DNA of 64,000 bases from Flavobacterium psychrolimnae (lineage in GTDB: Bacteria; Bacteroidota; Bacteroidia; Flavobacteriales; Flavobacteriaceae): the NCBI RefSeq assembly GCF_003312425.1, contig NZ_QNUX01000009.1:107501-171500 (forward strand), given 5' to 3'. This document shows positions 9,233 to 17,940 of this stretch, piece by piece. Each line of letters opens with the position of its first letter. Positions within the stretch are counted from its first letter, which is position 1. A program made the translations under genes and the position numbers. The notes under the pieces were generated by a model that saw nothing but the letters and a program-made list of their open reading frames with translations, was not told the origin of the DNA and ran no database searches.

Positions 9233-9245
9233 GAAAAAAACTACC

Positions 9246-9626
9246 ATGAAAAAACTACTTCTATTAACGCTTATTTTAATTTCAAGTTACACTGTAAGCG
9301 CCCAACAAAATAAGCAAAAACAATTGCTTAGACATGTAGTGATGTTTGGTTGGAAACCAGGAACCGATGCCGCTGCAATTGACAAAGTGGTAACTGCTTT
9401 TGGAGACTTGGAACATAAAATTAAATTAATAAAAGCCTATGAATGGGGAATTAACAACAGTCCTGAAAACTTGAATAATGGTTTGACGCATTGTTTTACC
9501 CTAACATTCAAAAGTGAAGCCGATAGAGATGCGTATTTGATTCATCCGGATCACAAAGCTTTTGTGGCTGTTTTGAGTCCGGCACCAGATAAAGTCACAG
9601 TAGTAGATTATTGGACAAATAACTAA
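9246..9626 (+). CDS. Exported Dabb-domain (stress-responsive alpha/beta barrel) protein
   Basis: The 126-aa product starts with a signal peptide (MKKLLLLTLILISSYTVSAQQ). A Dabb domain follows, recognisable from LLRHVVMFGWKPGTDAAAIDKVV, a central EWGINNSPENLNNGLTHCFTLTF and the final HPDHKAFVAVLSP...VVDYWTN. Dabb proteins are small dimeric ferredoxin-like barrels; most have no known substrate. Export to the periplasm is predicted from the signal peptide. The frame is open from 9201, but a promoter overlaps that region, so ATG 9246 is chosen. A strong bidirectional terminator follows. Confidence 0.85.
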   Translation: MKKLLLLTLILISSYTVSAQQNKQKQLLRHVVMFGWKPGTDAAAIDKVVTAFGDLEHKIKLIKAYEWGINNSPENLNNGLTHCFTLTFKSEADRDAYLIHPDHKAFVAVLSPAPDKVTVVDYWTNN

Positions 9627-9683
9627 ACAGAGAGACACAATCCAAATAATGGATTTAGTTTTTAAATAAAATTTAAACTAACA

Positions 9684-9724
9684 TAAAAAAACCTTCGTTT
9701 AATCTCTTAAACGAAGATTTTTTT
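9684..9724. terminator. Bidirectional terminator between Dabb gene and nhaA
   Basis: CTTCGTTTAA (9693-9702) and TTAAACGAAG (9707-9716) form a perfect 10-bp stem with a 4-nt loop. An A-run lies before it and a T-run after it, so it can serve both converging genes. Confidence 0.9.
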
Positions 9725-9740
9725 ATGAAATAGATTGTAG

Positions 9741-10910
9741 CTAAACTTTCTTGGATTGTTTTTTTGCTTTAGCGGGTTTCAAATTAAATTTCAACCATAA
9801 AAAACCAATGGTTCCTGCTATAAAAGAAGCAACCAGAATTGCAATTTTAGAATACGTGATTACTTCTTCTCCATCATTTTTGAAGGCAAGCAATGTTATG
9901 AAAATAGACATTGTAAATCCTATTCCACCCAGCATTCCTGCGCCTAGAATAGTGCTCCATTTTAAATCTCTTGGCAGCGTACAAATCCCTAAACTCACGG
10001 CAAGGAATGAAAACAACCAAATCCCTAATGGTTTTCCTACCACAAGGCCTAACATAATTCCAATTGTGTTGGGGTGATTCAATCCCTCATGCCAATCGGA
10101 GTTTATAGCAATACACGTATTGGCTATTGCAAATAACGGAAGGATAAAAAACGCTACCGGATAATGTAAAAAATGCTGTAATCGATAGGAAGATGTCTTC
10201 TTGCCTCCATCACCAAATGGAATTACAAAGGCTAATAATACTCCGGTTACAGTAGCGTGAACACCAGAATTTAGCATGAAATACCACATTGCAGCACCAC
10301 CAATTAAATAGGGAATAAGACTGTGTACTTTTCTTCGGTTCAGGATAAACAAACCACCCATAATGGCAAAAGCAATCAGCAAATTCATATAAGCAATGGT
10401 GTCTGTATAAAATATGGCAATTACCATAATAGCACCTAAGTCATCAATTACGGCAAGTGCGGTTAGGAAAACTTTTAAAGAGGTAGGAACACGATTTCCT
10501 AAAAGGGACAAAATACCAATTGCAAAAGCAATATCTGTCGCCATCGGAATTCCGGCTCCGTTTTGTGTGATTGTTCCAAAATTTAATAATAAAAAGATTC
10601 CTGCCGGGACAACCATTCCTCCCAAGGCACCAAAAATAGGCAATGCCGCGTTTTTTATACTGGATAATTCGCCTTGATACATTTCGCGTTCTAATTCTAA
10701 ACCAATGAGTAGAAAGAAAATCGCCATTAGGCCATCATTAATCCAGTGTGTAATGGAATGGCTTCCAATATCAGTTCCCCAAAAAGCAATATATTCGGTT
10801 TGAAAAGATGAATTAGCCAATAACATGGAAACTATGGTAACAAATAGTAGTAAGAGTCCGCCTGATTTTTCGCTTTCAAAAAAAGCTTTGAAGGTTTTTG
10901 TCAATTTCAT
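9741..10910 (-). CDS. nhaA: Na+/H+ antiporter NhaA
   Basis: NhaA exchanges two H+ for one Na+ across the inner membrane and handles sodium and alkaline stress. The 389-aa protein carries the family hallmarks: WINDGLMAIFFLLIGLELERE, PMATDIAFAIGIL, and the ion-binding Asp pair in ALAVIDDLGAIMVIAIFYT. About 11-12 hydrophobic segments are visible. The C-terminus is Lys-rich (KPAKAKKQSKKV). It converges on the Dabb gene across a shared terminator and diverges from the hydroxyacid dehydrogenase gene at 11057. Confidence 0.97.
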   Translation of the reverse strand: MKLTKTFKAFFESEKSGGLLLLFVTIVSMLLANSSFQTEYIAFWGTDIGSHSITHWINDGLMAIFFLLIGLELEREMYQGELSSIKNAALPIFGALGGMVVPAGIFLLLNFGTITQNGAGIPMATDIAFAIGILSLLGNRVPTSLKVFLTALAVIDDLGAIMVIAIFYTDTIAYMNLLIAFAIMGGLFILNRRKVHSLIPYLIGGAAMWYFMLNSGVHATVTGVLLAFVIPFGDGGKKTSSYRLQHFLHYPVAFFILPLFAIANTCIAINSDWHEGLNHPNTIGIMLGLVVGKPLGIWLFSFLAVSLGICTLPRDLKWSTILGAGMLGGIGFTMSIFITLLAFKNDGEEVITYSKIAILVASFIAGTIGFLWLKFNLKPAKAKKQSKKV

Positions 10911-11056
10911 TTTTGGATTTTAATTTATTCTAAATATAAGATGTAGAACAAAAAATTATAAAACGCTAATTTACGATTTTACGAGCTAATTTCCTCCGAT
11001 AAATCAATAAACCGTAATTTTTTTTGTTAATTTGAAGGATCAAAAACCGAACAATT

Positions 11057-12406
11057 ATGGATATCAAAATCCTTCATATAGACAGTAATCATCCCATACT
11101 TTGGGATCAGTTGCATCAATCTGGATTTATAAATCACAGTGATTTTTCCTCTTCAAAAGAAGAGATTGAGGCCAAAATTCAGGATTATCATGGAATTGTA
11201 ATTCGAAGCCGATTTAAGATTGACAAAGAATTTTTGGACAAAGCCACTAATTTGCAATTCATTGCGCGTGTTGGAGCTGGATTAGAAAGTATCGATTGTG
11301 ATTATGCAACATCCAAAAACGTTACGCTCATAGCTGCTCCCGAAGGTAATAGAAATGCGGTTGCCGAACATACTTTAGGGATGATTTTATCTCTTTTTAA
11401 TAAATTGAACGAAGCTGATAGTGAGATACGAGCGGGACACTGGAATCGGGAAAGCAACCGCGGTCATGAACTGGACGGAAAAATAGTTGGGATCATTGGT
11501 TATGGAAACATGGGAAAATCTTTTGCGAAAAAACTCCGTGGTTTTGATGTGGAAGTGCTTTGTTATGATATTCAGGAAAATGTGGGTGACGCCAATGCAA
11601 AACAGGTTTCCTTACAGGAATTTCAGCAAAAAGTAGATGTAATAAGTTTGCATATTCCTTGGACTCCGGATACTGATAAAATGGTTGACAATGATTTTAT
11701 CAATGGATTTAAGAAGTCTTTTTGGATTGTAAATACGTCTCGGGGCAAGAATATTGTCACTGCCGATTTGGTTAAGGCCATGCAATCTGGGAAAATTCTC
11801 GGCGCAGCTTTGGACGTTCTGGAATATGAAAAATTATCTTTTGAAACGCTGTTTAAAGATAAACACACACCGGAAGCTTTTCAATATTTATTGAAATCCA
11901 AGAATGTGATTTTGACACCGCATATTGCCGGTTGGACTTTTGAAAGCCATGAGCGATTGGCACAAGTAATCGTTGATAAAATAAAAGCAAAGTATTTTGG
12001 TCAAGCTAAAGTTGAAGCGCCGGAGCAACGCGTTACCGGAATTGGCGGTTTCTTTTTTAAATCAAAAAACCCTAAAGAATTGGTGGCTTGGTACGGGAAA
12101 CATTTGGGTTTAAAAACCGATGATTATGGTTCTACTTTCTGGTGGAAAGACAAAGAAGGAAATGACTGTTCTACACAATGGTCGCCATTTTCGGAGGACA
12201 CCACTTATTTTGCGCCAAGCGAAAAACCGTTCATGCAAAACTTCCGAGTAAATGATTTAGAGGACTTGTTAAAAAAATTATCGGATGAAGGTGTAACAAT
12301 TGTGGGTGATATGGAGACTTATGAATATGGAAAATTTGGTTGGATAGTAGATTCCGAAGGAAATAAAATCGAACTTTGGGAACCAATTGACGCCGCATTT
12401 CAATAA
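11057..12406 (+). CDS. D-2-hydroxyacid dehydrogenase fused to a C-terminal VOC domain
   Basis: The 449-aa protein has two parts. Residues 1-318 form a D-isomer 2-hydroxyacid dehydrogenase (SerA/PGDH-like) with RVGAGLESID (71-80), the NAD-binding GYGNMG (148-153), catalytic Arg229 in NTSRG, an acidic LEYE segment near 255 and catalytic His289 in LTPHIAGW. Residues about 325-449 look like a glyoxalase/bleomycin-resistance (VOC) domain: GIGGFFFKSKNPKELVAWYGKHLGL, then FWWKDKEGND and a final WIVDSEGNKIELWEP. A stand-alone enzyme of this type ends near residue 315, so this is a fusion without an internal stop. The dehydrogenase call is firm; the substrate, perhaps 3-phosphoglycerate or another 2-hydroxyacid, is not determinable here. 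Confidence 0.88.
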   Translation: MDIKILHIDSNHPILWDQLHQSGFINHSDFSSSKEEIEAKIQDYHGIVIRSRFKIDKEFLDKATNLQFIARVGAGLESIDCDYATSKNVTLIAAPEGNRNAVAEHTLGMILSLFNKLNEADSEIRAGHWNRESNRGHELDGKIVGIIGYGNMGKSFAKKLRGFDVEVLCYDIQENVGDANAKQVSLQEFQQKVDVISLHIPWTPDTDKMVDNDFINGFKKSFWIVNTSRGKNIVTADLVKAMQSGKILGAALDVLEYEKLSFETLFKDKHTPEAFQYLLKSKNVILTPHIAGWTFESHERLAQVIVDKIKAKYFGQAKVEAPEQRVTGIGGFFFKSKNPKELVAWYGKHLGLKTDDYGSTFWWKDKEGNDCSTQWSPFSEDTTYFAPSEKPFMQNFRVNDLEDLLKKLSDEGVTIVGDMETYEYGKFGWIVDSEGNKIELWEPIDAAFQ

Positions 12407-12451
12407 AATTATATTTTTAACCACTGAAAAACAACCTTATAACTATAATTT

Positions 12452-12733
12452 ATGGAAAACTCTAAAATTGAAGAATGGAATAATCCGCGACCGGTTCGTC
12501 AGGATAATAAAAAACTGCCTGCTGGAATTTTAGCGATACTTTTAGGTCCTTTAGCAATTCATAAATTCCTTTTGGGATATACCACTGAAGGGATTATCTG
12601 GTTAGTGATAAGTCTTTTTACTTGTGGAACGGTGACGTACATTTTAGGTATTATCGAAGGAATTATCTATTTGACCAAATCTGATGAAGAGTTTTACCAA
12701 ACGTATCAAGTTGGAAAAAAAGCTTGGTTCTAA
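12452..12733 (+). CDS. TM2 domain-containing membrane protein
   Basis: This 93-aa protein has the TM2 pattern: a short polar N-terminus, KLPAGILAILLGPLAIHKFLLGYTTEGIIWL (first helix and the conserved turn), then a second helix ending in ...YILGIIEGIIYL, and a polar C-terminal tail. TM2 proteins are small inner-membrane proteins of unknown function. It lies 45 nt after the dehydrogenase-VOC gene on the same strand and may be co-transcribed. Confidence 0.88.
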   Translation: MENSKIEEWNNPRPVRQDNKKLPAGILAILLGPLAIHKFLLGYTTEGIIWLVISLFTCGTVTYILGIIEGIIYLTKSDEEFYQTYQVGKKAWF

Positions 12734-12754
12734 AATATAAAAAATCCCGATTTT

Positions 12755-12835
12755 AATCTGTGGAAATCTGTTCAATCCGTGAAATCTGTGGCTAAAAAAT
12801 AGCACACGGATTACACGGAATTAAACAGTCAAAAT
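12755..12835. repeat. Dispersed CACGGATT/AATCCGTG-type intergenic repeat (copy 1)
   Basis: The gap between the converging TM2 and acyltransferase genes carries AATCTGTGG and AATCCGTG (12774-12781), then CACGGATT (12805-12812) followed by a second CACGGA. It forms an inverted repeat around a central GGCTAAAAAATAGC. Related sequences recur at 45.65, 46.10 and 48.13-48.35 kb. Confidence 0.7.
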
Positions 12836-12864
12836 CGCAGAAATCATTTTTTATAATTCTGAAA

Positions 12865-14667
12865 TTAATCTTCTTTATCTGCTAATTTTCGTTCAAGTTC
12901 TTTCTGAAACTCTTCCATTACGGGTTTCATGGTGCTTTCCGGAATATCTGCAATTCGGATGTACATTAATCCGTCAACGGCATTATTAAAAAGCGGATCT
13001 ACATTGAATGCTACTACTTTCGCATTCTGTTTGATGTATTTTTTGATCAAAACCGGCAAACGCAAACTTCCTGGTTCCAGTTCGTCAATAATCTTATCAA
13101 ACTTATTCAAATCGGATTCGGCTTCATCAAAAATGAAATCCTTATCGGCATCCTTCAGTTTTACTTTATACGCTTTCTTAGGATGAATATACTGTGCAAT
13201 ATACGGATCATAATAATTGGACTTCATGAATTCAATCATCAGTGATTTTGAAAAATCTGAAAATTGATTACTGATACTCACGCCGCCCAATAAAAATTTA
13301 TGTTCTGGATAACGCAAAGTCGTGTGCATAATTCCTTTCCAAAGCAGGAAAAGCGGCATTGGTTTCTGTTGGTATTCTTTGATGATAAAAGCTCTTCCCA
13401 TTTCTATGGATTTGTGCATCATATCATGCAATTCTGGTTCAAATCGGAACAAGTCGTTGAGGTAAAAACCATTTATTCCGTATTTTGGATAAATTTCTGA
13501 ACCCAATCCCATTCGGTACGCACCTGCAATTTTATTAGCTTCATTATCCCATAAAAAGAGGTGGTGATAATATTGATCATGCTTGTCTAAGTCAATAGAT
13601 TCATTTGTTCCTTCGCCCACTTCTCTGAAAGTAATTTCTCGAAGACGGCCTATTTCATGAAGGATATTTGGTATTTTTTTTGCTTCTGCAAGAAACACTT
13701 CGTAATTTTTACTTTGTAAAAGGCGACAATCCGTACTTCGCAAAGCATCCACTTCTTTGGTCATTTTGTCTTGGCTGGCAGCAGTGACAATTGTTTTTGG
13801 GCTTTTAGGAATTTTTAAAGTAGGCGTTGGCAAAAAAGGAATTTCTTTCTCGAAAGGATTGGCCAACATGTATGTTTTTTTTCTTAGAAATTCAGAGTAT
13901 TCCTCTAAAGTCTTGTGCTCGTTTTGTTCGCTTACTGAAATTGGTTTTCCAATACGGACTTTAATCACGCGATGTTTTTGACTAAATACTTCCGACGGCA
14001 GTTTTGCCGTTCTAAAAGTCCCGCTTATTTTAGAAAGCAAATAAAATAACCGACTATTTTTAGCGTGAAAATAAATAGGCACAACAGGTACTTGTGCTTT
14101 TCGAATAACTTTGATAGCACCTTCTTCCCAAGGTTTGTCTACCATTAATTTTCCATCTTTGTAGGTTGAAACTTCACCTGCGGGGAAAATTCCTAGCGGT
14201 TTCCCATCACTCAAATGACGAAATGTTTCTTTTAATCCTACCACACTCGATTTTGTATCCTTGTGATTTTCAAAAGGATTTACTGGCATGATGTATTTCT
14301 TGAGCGGCTCAATGCGATGCAAAAGAAAATTGGCGATAATTTTGAAATTTGGTTCTCTTTCCAGCATCAATTTCAATAACAAAACCCCATCAATTCCTCC
14401 CAATGGATGATTTGAAATCGTGATATAAGCACCTTCCTTTGGCAAACGTTTTAAATCCTCTTCGGGAATTTCGAATTTTATTTGTAAATCATCAAGTATG
14501 CCATTCAGGAAATCAACTTCTGTTAAATGTTTATTTCTGTCGTATACTTTGTTTAAAGTGGAGATTTTTAGCACCTTCATTAGCATCCAGCCGGAAAAAG
14601 TACCTAAAACCCCGTACTTATCAGCATTTATTGCTTTTGCAACTTCTTTCGCGGTTACTAAACCCAT
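12865..14667 (-). CDS. Bifunctional acyltransferase, OlsF-like (PlsC + GNAT domains)
   Basis: The 600-aa protein joins two acyltransferase domains. Residues about 70-280 are a PlsC-type lysophospholipid acyltransferase with SNHPLGGIDG (catalytic His87; Asp93 spaced as H-x5-D), then GIFPAGEVS and VPVVPIYFHAKNS. Residues about 310-530 look like the GNAT/haemolysin-type N-acyltransferase domain (REITFREVGEGT, LFLWDNEANKIAGAYRMG, LNDLFRFEP, FLLGGVSISNQF). This arrangement is described for OlsF, which makes ornithine lipids by N- then O-acylation, and related enzymes make glycine lipids in Bacteroidetes. The amino-acid substrate cannot be read from the sequence. It diverges from the exonuclease III gene. 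Confidence 0.82.
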   Translation of the reverse strand: MGLVTAKEVAKAINADKYGVLGTFSGWMLMKVLKISTLNKVYDRNKHLTEVDFLNGILDDLQIKFEIPEEDLKRLPKEGAYITISNHPLGGIDGVLLLKLMLEREPNFKIIANFLLHRIEPLKKYIMPVNPFENHKDTKSSVVGLKETFRHLSDGKPLGIFPAGEVSTYKDGKLMVDKPWEEGAIKVIRKAQVPVVPIYFHAKNSRLFYLLSKISGTFRTAKLPSEVFSQKHRVIKVRIGKPISVSEQNEHKTLEEYSEFLRKKTYMLANPFEKEIPFLPTPTLKIPKSPKTIVTAASQDKMTKEVDALRSTDCRLLQSKNYEVFLAEAKKIPNILHEIGRLREITFREVGEGTNESIDLDKHDQYYHHLFLWDNEANKIAGAYRMGLGSEIYPKYGINGFYLNDLFRFEPELHDMMHKSIEMGRAFIIKEYQQKPMPLFLLWKGIMHTTLRYPEHKFLLGGVSISNQFSDFSKSLMIEFMKSNYYDPYIAQYIHPKKAYKVKLKDADKDFIFDEAESDLNKFDKIIDELEPGSLRLPVLIKKYIKQNAKVVAFNVDPLFNNAVDGLMYIRIADIPESTMKPVMEEFQKELERKLADKED

Positions 14668-14755
14668 GTATTTTTTGTTTTTTTAGAGCAAGAAACAAAG
14701 ATAGCAAAAAACTCCATTTTCTCTATTTTTCTCCATCAAACTTCTACTTTTTTGT

Positions 14756-14763
14756 TACATTTG
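14756..14763 (+). promoter_or_regulatory. -7 promoter box (TACATTTG) of exonuclease III gene
   Basis: TACATTTG fits TAnnTTTG and ends 20 nt before the ATG at 14783. No clear -33 TTG is seen. Confidence 0.45.
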
Positions 14764-14782
14764 GAAATCAAAAAATACTTTA

Positions 14783-15544
14783 ATGAGAATAATTTCATAC
14801 AACGTAAACGGAATCAGAGCCGCTATTTCAAAAGGATTTATCGACTGGTTGCAGCACGCAAATCCAGATATTATTTGTCTTCAGGAAATTAAAGCAACCG
14901 AAGACCAAATTCCGGTAGACGATATGACTAAGGCCGGTTATCCATACCAATATTACTATTCAGCAACCAAAAAAGGGTATAGCGGAGTGGCTATACTTTC
15001 TAAAATCAAACCCAATAATGTCGTTCATGGCACGGGAATTCATCACATGGATTTTGAGGGAAGAAACCTTCGTGCTGATTTTGATGGATTTTCTGTAATG
15101 AGTTTGTACTTGCCATCGGGGACAAATATCGATCGATTGGACCATAAATTCACGTTTATGGATGATTTTCAAACCTACATTGACGAACTCAAAAAAGAAA
15201 CGCCAAACCTCATTGTTTGCGGGGATTACAACATTTGCCACGAGGCAATCGATATTCATGATCCTATCCGAAACAAAAATGTTTCCGGTTTTTTACCACA
15301 GGAAAGAACTTGGCTTGATACTTTTATGAAGTCCGGATTTGTGGATAGTTTTCGCCATTTCAATAGTGAACCGCACCAATATACATGGTGGAGTTACCGC
15401 GCTGGAGCCAGAGGAAACAACAAAGGTTGGCGCATCGATTACAATTTAGTCAGCGATTCTTTAAAACATAAATTGAAAAGAGCCGTTATTTTATCAGATG
15501 CCGTGCATTCGGATCATTGCCCAATTTTGGTAGAAATCGAATAA
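14783..15544 (+). CDS. xth: Exodeoxyribonuclease III / AP endonuclease
   Basis: This 253-aa enzyme belongs to the Xth family, which cleaves DNA at abasic sites and has 3'-5' exonuclease activity in base-excision repair. Motifs read in order: MRIISYNVNGIRAA (metal ligand Asn), DIICLQEIKA (catalytic Glu), GYSGVAILSK, LYLPSGTN, CGDYNICHEAIDIHDP (Asp-x-Asn) and the C-terminal SDAVHSDHCPILVEIE (Asp-His). All catalytic positions are present. It diverges from the acyltransferase gene. Confidence 0.96.
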   Translation: MRIISYNVNGIRAAISKGFIDWLQHANPDIICLQEIKATEDQIPVDDMTKAGYPYQYYYSATKKGYSGVAILSKIKPNNVVHGTGIHHMDFEGRNLRADFDGFSVMSLYLPSGTNIDRLDHKFTFMDDFQTYIDELKKETPNLIVCGDYNICHEAIDIHDPIRNKNVSGFLPQERTWLDTFMKSGFVDSFRHFNSEPHQYTWWSYRAGARGNNKGWRIDYNLVSDSLKHKLKRAVILSDAVHSDHCPILVEIE

Positions 15545-15550
15545 CATTTT

Positions 15551-15645
15551 CAGGAGCTATTTCCCGTCTCGTCCTAAATACGAGATTGCAATCTTTTCTT
15601 TCGTTAAATAACTAGAGAAAAGGATTGTCACCGATATTGGGGCTC
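15551..15645. repeat. Dispersed Flavobacterium-type intergenic repeat (CAGGAGCTATTTCCCG...)
   Basis: CAGGAGCTATTTCCCG (15551-15566) is followed by CAATCTTTTCT (15589-15599), its near-complement AGAAAAGGATTG (15616-15627), and a GATATTGGGGCT end. I recall this layout (AGGAGCTATTTCCCG, hairpin, GGGGCT) as a recurrent extragenic element in Flavobacterium; here it sits between xth and the OmpA gene. Confidence 0.6.
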
Positions 15646-15709
15646 AATCGAATACTATTTGATTTTTTGCTTTCAAAACAACATTAGAAACAACATAAAT
15701 ACCATCAAA

Positions 15710-16651
15710 ATGATTAAAAGAGTTTCCATCGGAATATTAATTCTGGCGCTTTCAACTTCCTGTGTATCCAAGAAAATATACAATGATTTAGAAAGTAAAT
15801 ACGCCGATTCTAAAAAAGAAAACAGAAATTTAGCAGACGAAAATGCCGATTTACTAAAAGCTAAAAACCAACTGGAATTAGACCGCGATGGTTTAAAAAC
15901 TGATTTGAGTAAATCCAAAGCAGAACTGGAAAAATTGAAAGCAGATTACGCCGCAGCGCAAAATAAATTTAAAGTCTTGCAGGATTCGTACGCCGCTTTG
16001 GAAAAAAACAGCGGTGATGCTTTGCAAAGCAACATGAAGAAAAATCGTGATTTGCTGGAGCAATTAGACGAAAAAGGAAAAGCATTGGCTTTAGAACAAG
16101 ACCGATTAAGCAAAAGCGCACAACGTTTGCAAGAATTAGAGGATTTGATTGCCGCCAAAGAAGCGAGCATGAAAAAACTAAAAGAAACCTTGTCTAAAGC
16201 CTTGAACAGTTTTGAAGGAAAAGGGTTGACAGTAGAACAAAAAAACGGAAAAGTATATGTTTCTATGGAGAACAAACTACTTTTTAATTCCGGAAGTTGG
16301 GCGGTAGGTTCCGAAGGGAAAAAAGCAGTTGTAGAATTAGCAAAGGTTTTGGGTGACAACCCGGACATATCAGTACTGATCGAAGGTCATACTGATGATG
16401 ATGCTTTCACGGCTTCAGGTCCAATTGCCGATAACTGGGATTTATCGACTAAAAGAGCTACTGCAATAGTTGCTATTTTGAGCGAAAACAAAAAAATCAA
16501 TAAACAAAATCTTACTGCGGCAGGAAGAGGAGAATTTTCGCCATTAACTAGCAATTCAACTGCAGATGGGAAAGCTAAAAACCGTAGAATTGAAATCATT
16601 TTAACACCAAGATTAGATGAAATCGCCGAAATGTTGAATGAGATAAATTAA
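15710..16651 (+). CDS. OmpA-family peptidoglycan-associated lipoprotein
   Basis: The 313-aa protein starts MIKRVSIGILILALSTSC, a lipoprotein signal with Cys18. A long charged coiled coil follows (about residues 25-175, heptads such as LESKYADSKKENRNLADENADLLK), then an OmpA C-terminal domain (about 190-310). That domain has VSMENKLLFNSGSWAVGSEG, ISVLIEGHTDDDAF and the closing AKNRRIEIIL with the peptidoglycan-binding Asn-Arg-Arg. It should tether the outer membrane to peptidoglycan. The frame opens 51 nt earlier, but the lipobox spacing fixes the ATG at 15710. A terminator hairpin follows at 16677. Confidence 0.9.
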   Translation: MIKRVSIGILILALSTSCVSKKIYNDLESKYADSKKENRNLADENADLLKAKNQLELDRDGLKTDLSKSKAELEKLKADYAAAQNKFKVLQDSYAALEKNSGDALQSNMKKNRDLLEQLDEKGKALALEQDRLSKSAQRLQELEDLIAAKEASMKKLKETLSKALNSFEGKGLTVEQKNGKVYVSMENKLLFNSGSWAVGSEGKKAVVELAKVLGDNPDISVLIEGHTDDDAFTASGPIADNWDLSTKRATAIVAILSENKKINKQNLTAAGRGEFSPLTSNSTADGKAKNRRIEIILTPRLDEIAEMLNEIN

Positions 16652-16676
16652 AAAATAATTAAAGTTTCAAATTGAG

Positions 16677-16709
16677 AAAGGTTCAGAGTGTATGCTTTGG
16701 ACCTTTTTT
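16677..16709 (+). terminator. Terminator of the OmpA lipoprotein gene
   Basis: AAAGGTTC (16677-16684) pairs with GGACCTTT (16699-16706) with one G-U pair. The hairpin continues into a run of six T residues. Confidence 0.75.
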
Positions 16710-16714
16710 CTTTT

Positions 16715-16774
16715 ACCGCAAATTCGCTAATTTTATCTTTTGATAGAAGGATTTTAAATTCGCAAATTCGCGGT
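16715..16774. repeat. Inverted intergenic repeat (ACCGCAAATTCGC ... GCAAATTCGCGGT)
   Basis: ACCGCAAATTCGC (16715-16727) faces GCAAATTCGCGGT (ending near 16774). The arms match at 11 of 13 positions when reverse-complemented. It lies between the OmpA terminator and the aldo/keto reductase promoter. Confidence 0.6.
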
Positions 16775-16846
16775 TGTGTTTTTTGAATATCTTGTAAACG
16801 TTTCTCAATTTTCTGTTAACACTAAATCGTAACCACAAACTAATTT

Positions 16847-16854
16847 TATCTTTG
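16847..16854 (+). promoter_or_regulatory. -7 promoter box (TATCTTTG) of the aldo/keto reductase gene
   Basis: TATCTTTG fits TAnnTTTG and ends 30 nt before ATG 16885. It overlaps an alternative TTG start at 16852 and so excludes that start. Confidence 0.65.
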
Positions 16855-16884
16855 TTTTCGAAAATAAAATACAATTTCCTTAAA

Positions 16885-17922
16885 ATGAAATACACAACCT
16901 TACCCAATACTGATATAAAAGTCAGCAAAATTTGCCTTGGAACCATGACTTTTGGTGAGCAAAATACCGAAGCGGATGGTCATGCCCAAATGGATTATGC
17001 TTTAGAAAACGGAGTCAATTTCTTTGATACTGCCGAAATGTATTCGGTTCCAGCGCGTCAGGAAACCTACGGAAGCACTGAGAAAATCCTTGGAACTTGG
17101 TTCAAAAAAACAGGAAAGAGAGAAGAAATAGTTTTGGCATCGAAAATTGCCGGACCAAATCCAAATTTTGGATACATGAGAGAAAAGTTAGATTTCTCAC
17201 CAGCCAGCATCAAATTTGCATTGGATAATAGTTTACAGCGCTTACAAACAGATTATATTGATGTGTACCAATTGCATTGGCCAGAACGCAAAACCAACTA
17301 TTTTGGACAACGCGGTTTTAAAGTACAAGATGATGCTTGGGAAGATAACATTCACAATGTATTGGAAACGTTGGACGGTTTTGTCAAAGAAGGAAAAATT
17401 AAACACATCGGACTTTCAAATGAAAATCCTTGGGGAATTATGCGTTTTCTGGAAGAGAGTAAATACAATAATTTGCCAAGAGTGAAAACGATTCAAAATC
17501 CATATTCTCTATTAAACCGACTTTTTGAAAACGGTTCTGCCGAAGTTTGCCTGAAAGAAAATGTTGGTTTATTAGCGTATTCGCCGATGGCTTTTGGTGT
17601 TTTGTCCGGTAAATTCCTAACTGGTGAAGCGCATCCAAATGCCAGAATCAAATTGTTTCCGCAGTATTCTCGATACAACAGCGCACAAAGTACTGAAGCT
17701 ACTCGATTGTATCAGGAGATAGCCAAAAAAAATGGACTGACTTTAACGGAATTGTCTTTGGCATTTATAGAACAACAACCGTTTGTAACGAGCACGATTA
17801 TTGGCGCTACCACATTGGAACAATTAAAAGAGAATATTGATACGATTCAGGTTACACTTTCGGATGAACTTCTAAAAGCGATTGATGAAGTACAAGCTGT
17901 TATTCCTGATCCGGCACCGTAA
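16885..17922 (+). CDS. Aldo/keto reductase, Tas-like
   Basis: This 345-aa NADP(H)-dependent oxidoreductase has the TIM-barrel aldo/keto reductase layout. It shows the catalytic Asp/Tyr region NFFDTAEMYSVPARQETYG, the catalytic Lys in VLASKIAGP, the catalytic His in DVYQLHWPER, and the cofactor-binding STIIGATTLEQLKENI. Length and order closely match E. coli Tas, although the physiological substrate is unknown. ATG 16885 (MKYTTLPNTDIKVSKI) is preferred because a promoter box covers the upstream alternative. A dispersed repeat follows the stop codon. Confidence 0.93.
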   Translation: MKYTTLPNTDIKVSKICLGTMTFGEQNTEADGHAQMDYALENGVNFFDTAEMYSVPARQETYGSTEKILGTWFKKTGKREEIVLASKIAGPNPNFGYMREKLDFSPASIKFALDNSLQRLQTDYIDVYQLHWPERKTNYFGQRGFKVQDDAWEDNIHNVLETLDGFVKEGKIKHIGLSNENPWGIMRFLEESKYNNLPRVKTIQNPYSLLNRLFENGSAEVCLKENVGLLAYSPMAFGVLSGKFLTGEAHPNARIKLFPQYSRYNSAQSTEATRLYQEIAKKNGLTLTELSLAFIEQQPFVTSTIIGATTLEQLKENIDTIQVTLSDELLKAIDEVQAVIPDPAP

Positions 17923-17940
17923 ATTAAAAAACCATTTTTT

